Part shown: positions 27,883 to 36,238 of the stretch, in pieces | How the letters are laid out: each line of letters begins with the position of its first letter | How positions within the stretch are numbered: the first letter of the stretch is position 1 | Source of the DNA: Mycobacterium sp. ACS4331 | Lineage (GTDB): Bacteria > Actinomycetota > Actinomycetes > Mycobacteriales > Mycobacteriaceae | Direction of reading: 5' to 3' | Length of the DNA stretch: 44,733 nucleotides | NCBI RefSeq assembly: GCF_001667265.1 | Contig: NZ_LZHW01000074.1 | Span: forward strand, 1 to 44,733 | The notes under the pieces: model-generated | The model's database searches: none | What the model was told of the DNA's origin: nothing | The model's input: only the letters and a program-made list of their open reading frames with translations | Translations under genes and position numbers: made by a program

Positions 27883-28817
27883 GGGTCCTGGCGCACTTCA
27901 AACCCGGTGAGCGTGCCGCGGAGAAGATCGCCGCGGAGTCGGCCTGGCTGGACGTGCGCTGGGTGCCCGAAGACGATGACGACGCGTTCTACCGTCAGCT
28001 GCCCGAAGCGGAGGTGATCTGGCACGTGCTGCGCCCGCTGTCGGGGGCCGACCTGGAGAAGGCTCCCAAGCTCAAGCTCATCCACAAGCTGGGCTCGGGC
28101 GTCAACACCATCGACGTCGAGACCGCGACCAAGCGCGGAATCACGGTGTGCAACATGCCCGGGGCGAATGCGGCCTCGGTCGCCGAGTGCACCGTGATGC
28201 TCATGTTGGCGGCGCTTCGCAGGCTTCCCGAACTGGACCGGGCCACCCGAGCCGGAACCGGTTGGCCGACCGATCCCACCCTCGGGGACCGGGTCCGCGA
28301 CCTGGGCAGCTGCACCGTGGGACTGATCGGATTCGGCAGCGTCGGCAAGCGCGTCGAGCAGATCCTGCGGTCGATGGGCACCCAGGTGCTGCACACCACG
28401 ACGCGCCGGGACGAACACAGCGTCTCGTGGATGACACTCGACGACCTGTTGAAGAAGAGCGACATCGTGTCGATCCACGCCCCGTTGACACCGTCGACCG
28501 AAGGTCTCATCGACGCCGCGGCGTTGGCCAAGATGAAACCCGGTGCCATTCTGGTCAACACCGCACGCGGAGCGATCGTCGATCAGGACGCCCTGGTCGA
28601 CGCCCTCACGTCCGGTCAGCTGTCGGCCGCCGGTCTCGACGTCTTCGCCGAGGAGCCCGTCGCAGCCGACAACCCGCTGCTGAGCCTCGACAACGCGCTG
28701 CTGCTGCCACACGTCAGCTGGTTCACCGCCGACACCATGGACCGCTACCTGGATCACGCGCTGAAGAACTGCCGCCGGCTCGTGGACGGGCAGCAGCCCT
28801 ACTTCGTGGTGAACTGA
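27861..28817 (+). CDS. D-isomer-specific 2-hydroxyacid dehydrogenase
   Basis: The 318-residue protein has the D-2-hydroxyacid dehydrogenase layout: an N-terminal substrate domain, the NAD(P) loop VGLIGFGSVGKR, the catalytic Arg in LVNTARGAIVD, Glu in LDVFAEEP and His in LLPHVSWF. It would interconvert a 2-hydroxyacid and a 2-ketoacid in the cytosol. ATG 27861 is the first start giving the full family length and lies within the hydrolase 3' end, so expression is probably coupled. I do not recall this gene between Rv0272c and Rv0271c in M. tuberculosis. Confidence 0.88.
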   Translation: MADDKAIRVLAHFKPGERAAEKIAAESAWLDVRWVPEDDDDAFYRQLPEAEVIWHVLRPLSGADLEKAPKLKLIHKLGSGVNTIDVETATKRGITVCNMPGANAASVAECTVMLMLAALRRLPELDRATRAGTGWPTDPTLGDRVRDLGSCTVGLIGFGSVGKRVEQILRSMGTQVLHTTTRRDEHSVSWMTLDDLLKKSDIVSIHAPLTPSTEGLIDAAALAKMKPGAILVNTARGAIVDQDALVDALTSGQLSAAGLDVFAEEPVAADNPLLSLDNALLLPHVSWFTADTMDRYLDHALKNCRRLVDGQQPYFVVN

Positions 28818-28840
28818 CCCGTTCTCGAGAAAGGGCGACC

Positions 28841-31030
28841 ATGCCGATCGCGATCAACACCGAGCATGCAGACCTGGCCGACTCGGTGCGTTCCCTGGTG
28901 GCACGGGCCGTGCCGTCGGAGGTGCTGCACGAGGGGCTGGAGACCCCGGTGGACAACCCGCCGCCCTATTGGCAGTCCGCCGCCGATCAGGGCCTGACGG
29001 GCGTACACCTCGCCGAATCGGTCGGAGGCCAGGGTTTCGGGATTCTCGAACTGGCAATCGTGCTGGCCGAATTCGGCTACGGCGCCGTGCCCGGCCCATT
29101 CGTTCCCTCCGCGATCGCCAGTGCGCTGATCGCCGCGAATGATCCGCACAGCGCAGTCCTCGCCGATCTGGCCTCCGGAGCGGCCATCGCGGCCTACGCG
29201 ATCGACTCGGGTCTGACCGCGACCCGGTCCGGGGACACCCTGGTGATCCGCGGCGAGGTGCGCGCCGTGCCGGCGGCGGGTCAGGCCGGGCTGCTGGTGC
29301 TCCCGGTCGCGATCGACTCGGGCGAGGAATGGGTCATCCTCGATGCCGACTCTCTCGAGATCGAACCCGTCACAAGCCTCGACCCGCTGCGTCCGGTGGC
29401 CCATGTGCGCGCCAACGCCGTCGAGGTCGGCGACGAACGGGTGCTCGCGAACCTCAGCCGCGAGACCGCACACGCCCTCATCTCGACGCTGCTGTCGGCC
29501 GAGGCCGTGGGCGTCGCCCGCTGGGCCACCGACACCGCCGCGGCCTACGCCAAGATCCGTGAGCAGTTCGGTCGGCCCATCGGCCAGTTCCAGGCCGTGA
29601 AACACAAGTGCGCCAACATGATCGCGGTCACCGAACGTGCGACGGCCGCAGTCTGGGATGCCGCAAGGGCAGTCGACGAGGCCGCGGCGGGCGCAGAGGA
29701 TTCACACGTCGGATTCGCCGCCGCGGTCGCGGCGACGCTCGCCCCGACCGCCGCACAGCACTGCGCTGAGGACTGCATCCAGGTGCACGGCGGAATCGGG
29801 TTCACCTGGGAGCACGACACCAACGTGTACTACCGCCGGGCCCTGGTGATCGCGGCGGCATTCGGCCGCGCCGCCGACTACCCGCAACGCGTCGTCGACC
29901 ACGCGACCGCGACGGGGATGCGCGGCATCGACATCGACCTCGACCCGGACACCGAGAAGCTGCGGGACGAGATCCGCGCGGAAGTCGCTGCGCTGAAAGA
30001 GATCCCACGCGAGGAACGCACCACGGCGATCGCCGAGGCCGGTTGGGTGCAGCCGCATCTGCCGAAGCCCTGGGGCCGCGCCGCCTCCCCCATCGAGCAG
30101 ATCATCATCGCCCAGGAGTTCGCGAGCGGCCGGGTCAAACGGCCCGCGATGGGCATCGCGGCCTGGATCATCCCGTCGATCGTGGCGTTCGGCACCGATG
30201 AGCAGAAACAGCGGTTCCTGCCGCCGACGTTCCGCGGCGAGATGATCTGGTGCCAGCTGTTCTCCGAACCCGGCGCCGGATCAGACCTGGCGAGCCTGAC
30301 CACCAAAGCCACCAAGGTCGATGGAGGTTGGCGGATCACCGGGCAGAAGATCTGGACCACCGGAGCGCAGTACTCCCAGTGGGGCGCCCTGTTGGCGAGG
30401 ACGAACCCAAGCGCTCCAAAACACAATGGCATCACCTACTTCCTGCTGGACATGGCCAGCGAGGGTGTGGAGGTCAAGCCACTGCGCGAGCTCACCGGCA
30501 ACGCGATGTTCAACACGGTGTTCATCGATGACGTGTTCGTGCCCGACCACCTGGTGCTCGGCGAGGTCGACCGCGGCTGGGAGGTCAGCCGCAACACCCT
30601 TACCGCCGAACGGGTTTCAATCGGAAGCAGTGAACCGCCGTTCCTGCCGAGCCTGGACAAGTTCGTCGCCTTCCTGCGCGACGGGCACTTCGACCAGATC
30701 GAGCAGAACCGAGCCGGGGTGCTGATCGCCGAGGGGCACGCCGCCAAGCTGATGAACATGCGCTCGACGCTGCTGACACTGGCCGGTGGAGACGCCATGC
30801 CCTCGGCGGCCATCTCCAAGCTGCTGTCGATGAAGACCGGGCAGGGTTACGCGGAATTCGCGGTGTCGTCGTTCGGCACCGACGCCGTGCTGGGCGATGA
30901 GTCGACCCTGGAAGGCGAATGGGCGCAGTATCTGCTGGCCAGCCGGGCCACCACGATCTACGGCGGCACCTCCGAGGTGCAGCTGAACATCATCGCCGAA
31001 CGACTGCTGGGCCTGCCCCGAGACCCGTAA
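28841..31030 (+). CDS. fadE6: Double-domain acyl-CoA dehydrogenase FadE6
   Basis: At 729 residues this is about twice the usual acyl-CoA dehydrogenase and close to Rv0271c FadE6 (731 from memory). The N-terminal half ends in CIQVHGGIGFTWEHDTNVYYRRA, an acyl-CoA dehydrogenase C-terminal signature. The second half has MIWCQLFSEPGAGSDLASL, WTTGAQYSQWG and TTIYGGTSEVQLNIIAERLL. The enzyme should use FAD to make an alpha,beta double bond in an acyl-CoA; substrate unknown. ATG 28841 follows AAAGGG by about five bases. The gene is 23 bases after the dehydrogenase and is probably in the same operon. Confidence 0.92.
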   Translation: MPIAINTEHADLADSVRSLVARAVPSEVLHEGLETPVDNPPPYWQSAADQGLTGVHLAESVGGQGFGILELAIVLAEFGYGAVPGPFVPSAIASALIAANDPHSAVLADLASGAAIAAYAIDSGLTATRSGDTLVIRGEVRAVPAAGQAGLLVLPVAIDSGEEWVILDADSLEIEPVTSLDPLRPVAHVRANAVEVGDERVLANLSRETAHALISTLLSAEAVGVARWATDTAAAYAKIREQFGRPIGQFQAVKHKCANMIAVTERATAAVWDAARAVDEAAAGAEDSHVGFAAAVAATLAPTAAQHCAEDCIQVHGGIGFTWEHDTNVYYRRALVIAAAFGRAADYPQRVVDHATATGMRGIDIDLDPDTEKLRDEIRAEVAALKEIPREERTTAIAEAGWVQPHLPKPWGRAASPIEQIIIAQEFASGRVKRPAMGIAAWIIPSIVAFGTDEQKQRFLPPTFRGEMIWCQLFSEPGAGSDLASLTTKATKVDGGWRITGQKIWTTGAQYSQWGALLARTNPSAPKHNGITYFLLDMASEGVEVKPLRELTGNAMFNTVFIDDVFVPDHLVLGEVDRGWEVSRNTLTAERVSIGSSEPPFLPSLDKFVAFLRDGHFDQIEQNRAGVLIAEGHAAKLMNMRSTLLTLAGGDAMPSAAISKLLSMKTGQGYAEFAVSSFGTDAVLGDESTLEGEWAQYLLASRATTIYGGTSEVQLNIIAERLLGLPRDP

Positions 31031-31050
31031 CGGTGCAGCGCCGCAACGCG

Positions 31051-31830
31051 TCAGGGCACGATCGAGTCGACGTAACCACCGTCGACTCTAAGCGCCCCGC
31101 CCGTGGTCGCCGACGCGAGAGGAGACGCCAGGTACACCACCATGTGGGCGATCTCCTCGGGTTCGATCAGGCGCTGCAGAAGTGACTGCGGGCGGTGGTT
31201 GCGCATGAATTCGCGCTGCGCCTGTTCCCACGGCAGTGACCTGTCGACCAACTGGTAGACGAAATCCTCGACGCCCGCCGTGTGCGTCGGGCCGGCGATC
31301 ACCGAGTTCACGGTGACTCCCGTGCCCGCGGCGTCCTTGGCGAAGCCCCGGGTGACCGCCAACAGCGCCGTCTTCGAGACGCCGTAGTGGATCATCTCGG
31401 CGGGAGTCACCAGTGCCGAGTCGCTGGCGATCTGGATGGCCCGACCCCATCCCGCCTCCACCATGCCCGGCAGGTAGGCGCGGATGAGCCGCACCGCCGA
31501 GAGCACGTTGACCTCGAAGAAACGGCGCCACTGATCATCGGTGATGTCCCGCGGCGGCACCGCCTCGAAGATGCCGAGGTTGTTCACCAGGATGTCGACC
31601 GCGGGGATCTGCGCCAACAGGTCTGCCGTGCCCGCCTCGGTGGCGACGTCGGCGGCAACTCCGAGCGCCGGGCCCGGCAGCGCCTCGACCGCCTCGTCGA
31701 CACGAGCCTGGGTGCGGCCGTTGAGCACCACGCGAGCGCCCGCGGTCACCAGGCCCTGGGCGATGGCCAGGCCGATGCCCTGGGTGGATCCGGTGACGAG
31801 CGCGGTCTTACCAGACAGGTCGATGTTCAC
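31051..31830 (-). CDS. Short-chain dehydrogenase/reductase
   Basis: The 259-residue SDR has the cofactor loop TGSTQGIG (13-20), NNLG (83-86), catalytic Asn108, Ser136, Tyr149 and Lys153, and a C-terminal ATTGGALRVDGGY. These support NAD(P)-dependent oxidation or reduction of a hydroxyl/carbonyl. It starts with GTG 31830. The gene converges on fadE6 and follows fadD2 by 41 bases on the same strand. Substrate unknown. Confidence 0.9.
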   Translation of the reverse strand: MNIDLSGKTALVTGSTQGIGLAIAQGLVTAGARVVLNGRTQARVDEAVEALPGPALGVAADVATEAGTADLLAQIPAVDILVNNLGIFEAVPPRDITDDQWRRFFEVNVLSAVRLIRAYLPGMVEAGWGRAIQIASDSALVTPAEMIHYGVSKTALLAVTRGFAKDAAGTGVTVNSVIAGPTHTAGVEDFVYQLVDRSLPWEQAQREFMRNHRPQSLLQRLIEPEEIAHMVVYLASPLASATTGGALRVDGGYVDSIVP

Positions 31831-31871
31831 GCCGCAGTACTACCCTCGGCGCGATCGGCTTATTCCCCGGG

Positions 31872-33551
31872 TCAGTCGATCTCCATGTCACGCAGTTCGC
31901 GTTTGAGGATCTTGCCGGTGGGGTTGCGCGGCAGTTCATCGAGGAAGATCACCTCACGCGGCACCTTGTAACGGGCCAGATTGGCCTTCACGTACTCCTT
32001 GATCGCGGCCTCGTCGATGGACGCGCCCTCGGCCTTGACCACGAATGCGCGCAGACGATGCCCCCACTCCTTGTCCTCGACGCCCAGTGCGGTGGCCTCG
32101 ACCACCTCGGGGTGACCGCTGATCAGGTCCTCGATCTCGGCCGGGAACACGTTCTCGCCACCGGAGACGATCATCTCGTCGTCGCGGCCGCTGACGTAGA
32201 GAAGCCCGTCCTCGTCGAAGTAGCCCACGTCGCCCGAGGACATCAGACCGTCGATGATGGCCTTGCCGCCGCCGCCGGTGTAACCCTCGAACGGGAAGGT
32301 GTTGCCCACGAAGATCCGGCCCACCTCACCGCGCGGCACCTCCTTGCCGTTCTCGTCGAACAGCTTGACCTTCACCCCCTTCACCACAGGACCGACCGTC
32401 GCCGGATTCTTCTTCAGGTCCTGCGGACGGGCGATCGATGCGAAGGCGATTTCTGTTGAACCGTAAAGGTTGTAGACGATCGGGCCCAGATCCTTCATGG
32501 CCCGAGTGGCCAGTTCGGCGCCCAGCTGAGATCCGGAGACGAATGCGATGCGCAGGCTCGACAGATCCGGCTTGGGGTCGGTCTTCTCCAACTCGTCGAG
32601 CAGGCGCGACAGCATGACCGGCACGACGACGATGGCCGTCACCTTGTGCTTCTCGATGTCCTGGAGCACGGTGGCCGGCTTGAACCGGCGGCGCAGCACC
32701 AGGGTGGAGCCGAGCATCATCGCGATCGTCGCGTGCAGGAAGCCCAGCGCGTGGAACATCGGGGCGGGCAGCGACGTCACCTCGCCGGCCTTGAACGGCA
32801 CGTGCGAGAGCACGCCGCCGATCGGCGCGAGCGACGGCGGCGTGCTGCGGTTGGCACCCTTGGGGGTGCCGGTGGTGCCGCTGGTCAAGATGATGATCTT
32901 GGAGTGCTTGGTGGCCTTCGGGGCCGGCGAGTTGTCGGACCGGGCGACCAGGTCGGCCAGCGTCTCGTCGGTGGATCCCGACGGTTCCGGCTTGTCCGGG
33001 TTGGTGGCCAGGGCCCGCAGCTTGCCCAAGGGCGGATCGGCCTGCGCGACGGCCTCGGTGTATTCGTCGTCGTAGATGATGACCTTGGCGTCCTCGCGCT
33101 CGGAGACCTCCTTGATCTGCGGGCCCGAGAATTCGCTGTTGAGCAGGATCATCCGCGCGCCGGCACGCGCCGCACCGTACAGCGCGATCAGGAACCACCT
33201 GTGGTTGCGGATCAGCAGCGCGACGCCGTCTCCACCCTTGACGCCCTTGGCCAGCAGACCGTTGGCCACCGCGTGCGCGGCCGCGTCGAGTTCGGCGAAC
33301 GTGATCTGGCCGTCGTCGTCGATCACCGCGACGCCGTTGGGGTTCCGGCGCGCGTTGAGCGCCGGGATCATCCCGAACTCGCCCCAGCGACGGATGTCGG
33401 CGAGCAGCGCGACGATGTTCTGCGGTTGTTCGATCCGCAGGGCTCCGGCTTCGAACATCTTGCGCGCGTAGTGCAATTCCGCAGAGCCGCGCTCGGCATA
33501 CTGCTGAAGTTTGGCTGCTGCTTGGAAGGGCACGTCGGTGAGCCTTGGCAT
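31872..33551 (-). CDS. fadD2: Acyl-CoA synthetase / fatty-acid-CoA ligase FadD2
   Basis: This 559-residue AMP-forming ligase has the P-loop ILTSGTTGTPKG (about 219-230), the adenine motif YNLYGSTEIAF, the hinge SGRDDEMIVSGGENVFPAEIE and the C-terminal catalytic lysine in NPTGKILKREL. It activates a carboxylic acid to acyl-CoA through an acyl-adenylate. The length and place near fadE6 match Rv0270 FadD2. ATG 33551 (MPRLTDVPFQ) lies six bases after a TACGCT -10-like element, suggesting a leaderless transcript; GTG 33557 is an alternative. The open frame further upstream lies antisense to the polymerase gene. Confidence 0.92.
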   Translation of the reverse strand: MPRLTDVPFQAAAKLQQYAERGSAELHYARKMFEAGALRIEQPQNIVALLADIRRWGEFGMIPALNARRNPNGVAVIDDDGQITFAELDAAAHAVANGLLAKGVKGGDGVALLIRNHRWFLIALYGAARAGARMILLNSEFSGPQIKEVSEREDAKVIIYDDEYTEAVAQADPPLGKLRALATNPDKPEPSGSTDETLADLVARSDNSPAPKATKHSKIIILTSGTTGTPKGANRSTPPSLAPIGGVLSHVPFKAGEVTSLPAPMFHALGFLHATIAMMLGSTLVLRRRFKPATVLQDIEKHKVTAIVVVPVMLSRLLDELEKTDPKPDLSSLRIAFVSGSQLGAELATRAMKDLGPIVYNLYGSTEIAFASIARPQDLKKNPATVGPVVKGVKVKLFDENGKEVPRGEVGRIFVGNTFPFEGYTGGGGKAIIDGLMSSGDVGYFDEDGLLYVSGRDDEMIVSGGENVFPAEIEDLISGHPEVVEATALGVEDKEWGHRLRAFVVKAEGASIDEAAIKEYVKANLARYKVPREVIFLDELPRNPTGKILKRELRDMEID

Positions 33552-33557
33552 GTTCAC

Positions 33558-33563
33558 AGCGTA
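33558..33563 (-). promoter_or_regulatory. Candidate leaderless -10 (TACGCT) of fadD2
   Basis: On the minus strand TACGCT ends six bases before ATG 33551 and no ribosome site is visible in the 20 bases upstream of the start. Confidence 0.4.
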
Positions 33564-33616
33564 GGGGAACGACACCCCGCCGCGGTTTGGAACGGCGCGG
33601 TCGATCCCGGTGCCCA

Positions 33617-33622
33617 TACGAT
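33617..33622 (+). promoter_or_regulatory. Candidate leaderless -10 (TACGAT) of the LigD-polymerase gene
   Basis: TACGAT ends seven bases before ATG 33630. It includes the first two bases of the alternative ATG 33621, so if it is the real -10 the protein must start at 33630. Confidence 0.4.
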
Positions 33623-33629
33623 GGCAGAC

Positions 33630-34823
33630 ATGCGCCTGGAGGTGGGCGGCCGCGAGGTCGCCGTCACCCACCCGGACAAGGTCATCTTTCCTGATCCGGG
33701 TGTGACCAAGCTCGACCTGATCAACTACTACCTCGCGGTGGCCGACGGCGCGTTGCGCGGTGTGGCGGGCCGGCCGATGATCCTCAAACGTTTCGTCAAA
33801 GGGATCGATGAAGAGGCGATCTTCCAGAAGCGCGCGCCGAAGAAGCGGCCCGACTGGATCGACGTCGCGGAGTTGAAGTACCGCTCGGGGACCTCGGCCG
33901 AGGAGGCTGTCCTGCAGGACGCCGCGGGCCTGGTGTGGGCGGTCAACCTGGGCTGCGTCGACCTCAATCCGCACCCGGTGCGCGCGGACGACCTCGACCA
34001 CCCCGACGAGCTGCGGGTCGATCTGGATCCGATGCCCGGCGTCGAGTGGCCGCAGATCCTCGACGTCGCGATGGTCGTCCGTGAGGTGCTGTCCGATCAC
34101 GGGTTGACCGGTTGGCCCAAGACCTCCGGGTCACGAGGGTTCCACATCTATGCGCGCATCCACCGCAACTGGCCCTACCGCCAAGTCCGGCTCGCCGCGG
34201 AGACCGTGGCCCGCGAGGTCGAACGGCGCGCCCCCGACCTCGGGACGAGCAGATGGTGGAAGGAGGAGCGCGAAGGCGTCTTCGTGGACTTCAATCAGAA
34301 CGCCAAGGACCGCACCGTCGCGTCGGCGTACTCGGTGCGGTCGCGGCCCGATGCCCGCGTGTCCACCCCACTGCACTGGGCCGAAGTGCCGACCTGCCGG
34401 GCCGAGGACTTCACCGTGGCGACGGTGCCCGAACGCTACGCCAGCATCGGCGACCCCTGGGCCGAGATGGACTCGTCGGCAGGCGGTCTGGAGCAGCTGC
34501 TGGCGCTGGCCGAGGAACTCGGTCCCGCCGAGAAGGCCCCCAAGGCCGCGCGGGCGGCCAACCTGATCGAGGTGGCGCGGACGAAGACCCGTGACGAGGC
34601 GATGGCCGCGCTGCACACGTGGCAGGAGAAGCACGCCGACGCCGCGGCGCTGCTGAAACCCGTGGACATCCTGATCGACGGTATGCGTGGACCGTCGTCG
34701 ATCTGGTACCGCGTCCGCATCAACCTGCAGCACGTCCCGGCCGATCAGCGTCCCGCCCAGGAGGAACTGATCGCGGACTACTCGCCCTGGGAGAACTACT
34801 CGGGCGCGCAGTGGCGCCGCTGA
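33630..34823 (+). CDS. Stand-alone LigD-type primase-polymerase domain (Rv0269c-like)
   Basis: The protein resembles the polymerase (PolDom) part of the NHEJ enzyme LigD and lacks ligase and nuclease domains. It shows the N-terminal VTHPDKVIFPD and the archaeo-eukaryotic primase core: DxD metal site D131/D133 (RVDLDPMPG), SGSRGFHIY with His about 172, and VFVDFNQNAKDRT. Such enzymes add or fill in nucleotides, preferring ribonucleotides, at DNA ends. ATG 33630 gives 397 residues, the length I recall for Rv0269c; ATG 33621 is the alternative. No Ku gene is in the window. The 3' end overlaps the convergent LMF-like gene. Confidence 0.87.
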   Translation: MRLEVGGREVAVTHPDKVIFPDPGVTKLDLINYYLAVADGALRGVAGRPMILKRFVKGIDEEAIFQKRAPKKRPDWIDVAELKYRSGTSAEEAVLQDAAGLVWAVNLGCVDLNPHPVRADDLDHPDELRVDLDPMPGVEWPQILDVAMVVREVLSDHGLTGWPKTSGSRGFHIYARIHRNWPYRQVRLAAETVAREVERRAPDLGTSRWWKEEREGVFVDFNQNAKDRTVASAYSVRSRPDARVSTPLHWAEVPTCRAEDFTVATVPERYASIGDPWAEMDSSAGGLEQLLALAEELGPAEKAPKAARAANLIEVARTKTRDEAMAALHTWQEKHADAAALLKPVDILIDGMRGPSSIWYRVRINLQHVPADQRPAQEELIADYSPWENYSGAQWRR

Positions 34824-36219
34824 GACCGACCGCGGGGACGTAGGGCCCGATCAGGGTCCGCTGCCACCACGTCCCGTCCCGCCGCAGTTCGGACCACGTG
34901 GAGAACCGATACCGATAGAGCTGGACACGCACCAGATTCGGCGGATCATCGCGAAACGGATTGTCGCGCAGCAGTTTGCAGGTGTCTTCGTCACCCTCGA
35001 GCAGACGTTGGAGCAGCGTCGACAACCACGGCCGGGCATAGTTGGCCGATATGGCCGCGAACCACATCAGCCAGTCCAGGCGCAGATGGTAGGGCGCCCA
35101 CTGGCGGGGCCAGCGGCGGACGTCGCCGGGCTTGCCCTTGAATTCGTACTCGCGCCACACCGTGTGCTCGCTGATCGTGTGGTCGTGAGTCCCTTCGATC
35201 ACCAACTCCTCGCGCCGGCGGGTGATGCTGCCGAAGGCGCCGTAGCTGTTGACCAGATGCAGCGGGTTGAAGCTGGCATTCATCCGCTGGCGTCGGCCGA
35301 GCATGTTTCGCAGCGGCCACACGCTGAGCACCGCGATCAGCGCCGTGAATGCCACGACCACGCCGGCGTACCAGGTCGGTGCCGGCAGTTCTGGGCCCGC
35401 GCCGCCCCAGGAGATCGCGCTGAACGCGAGGATCATGGTGAGCCAGTTGAGCCACGCGAAGTTGCCCGAGGCCACCAGCCACAGCTGGGTCACGATGACG
35501 ACGCCCCCCGCGATGCTGGCCACGGGTTGCGGCGCGAAAAGGGCGAACGGAACGATGAGTTGCGCAAAGTGGTTGCCCGCCACTTCAACTCGGTGCAGCG
35601 GCCGCGGCAGGTGGTGGAAGAACCAACTCAGCGGACCCGGCATCGGCTGCGTCTCATGGTGATACTGCAGGCACGTCAGGTCTCGCCAGCACGGATCGCC
35701 ACGCAGTTTGATCAGTCCGGCGCCGAACTCGACCCGGAACAGAAGCCACCGCGCGGCGACGATCACGAGGATGGGCGGTGACACCTCATGATTGCCGAGA
35801 AAGGCCACCAGGAATCCAGTTTCGAGCAGGAGAGACTCCCAGCCGAACGAGTACCACTGCTGGCCGACGTTGACGATAGACAGGTACAGCAGCCACAGCA
35901 CCAGCCACATGAGCACTGCGCCCCACAGGGGTACCAGATCACCGGCGCCGACCATCAGCGCTCCCGCCAGCACCACGCCGGCCCAGCACACCACGGTGAA
36001 GAACCGGTCGCTGTAGTGCAGCCGGAACAGGCTGGGCGCGGACCGATATGAGCTGTGCCGCAGGAACACCGGGATCGGGGTCAGACCGTGACTGCCGATC
36101 AGCGCGCGGAACTGGCGGGCCGCCGCCACGAACGCGATCAGGTAGATCGCCGCGGTGCCGCTCTGCAGCACCGATCTTGCGAAGGTGTACTGCGGATCGA
36201 CGAACCAGTCCATCGACAT
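34720..36219 (-). CDS. Lipase-maturation-factor (LMF) family membrane protein
   Basis: The 499-residue protein has many membrane helices in its N-terminal 320 residues and matches the LMF/DUF1222 pattern: WQWYSFGWESLLLETGFL-like segment (QQWYSFGWESLLLE), RWLLFRVEFGAGLIKLRGDPCWRDLTCLQYHHETQPMPGP split across the loop, and a C-terminal soluble part with YEFKGKPGDVRRWPRQWAPY and RLDWLMWFAA. Animal LMF1 helps fold lipases in the ER; the bacterial function is unknown. GGGGG precedes ATG 36219. The final residues are Ser/Pro/Arg-rich and lie over the 3' end of the polymerase gene (104-base overlap), so the true end may be functionally dispensable. Confidence 0.85.
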   Translation of the reverse strand: MSMDWFVDPQYTFARSVLQSGTAAIYLIAFVAAARQFRALIGSHGLTPIPVFLRHSSYRSAPSLFRLHYSDRFFTVVCWAGVVLAGALMVGAGDLVPLWGAVLMWLVLWLLYLSIVNVGQQWYSFGWESLLLETGFLVAFLGNHEVSPPILVIVAARWLLFRVEFGAGLIKLRGDPCWRDLTCLQYHHETQPMPGPLSWFFHHLPRPLHRVEVAGNHFAQLIVPFALFAPQPVASIAGGVVIVTQLWLVASGNFAWLNWLTMILAFSAISWGGAGPELPAPTWYAGVVVAFTALIAVLSVWPLRNMLGRRQRMNASFNPLHLVNSYGAFGSITRRREELVIEGTHDHTISEHTVWREYEFKGKPGDVRRWPRQWAPYHLRLDWLMWFAAISANYARPWLSTLLQRLLEGDEDTCKLLRDNPFRDDPPNLVRVQLYRYRFSTWSELRRDGTWWQRTLIGPYVPAVGLSGATARPSSSPRASSPRSVPPGRDADRPGRAAG

Positions 36220-36238
36220 GGCCGCCCCCTGCTGCGTC

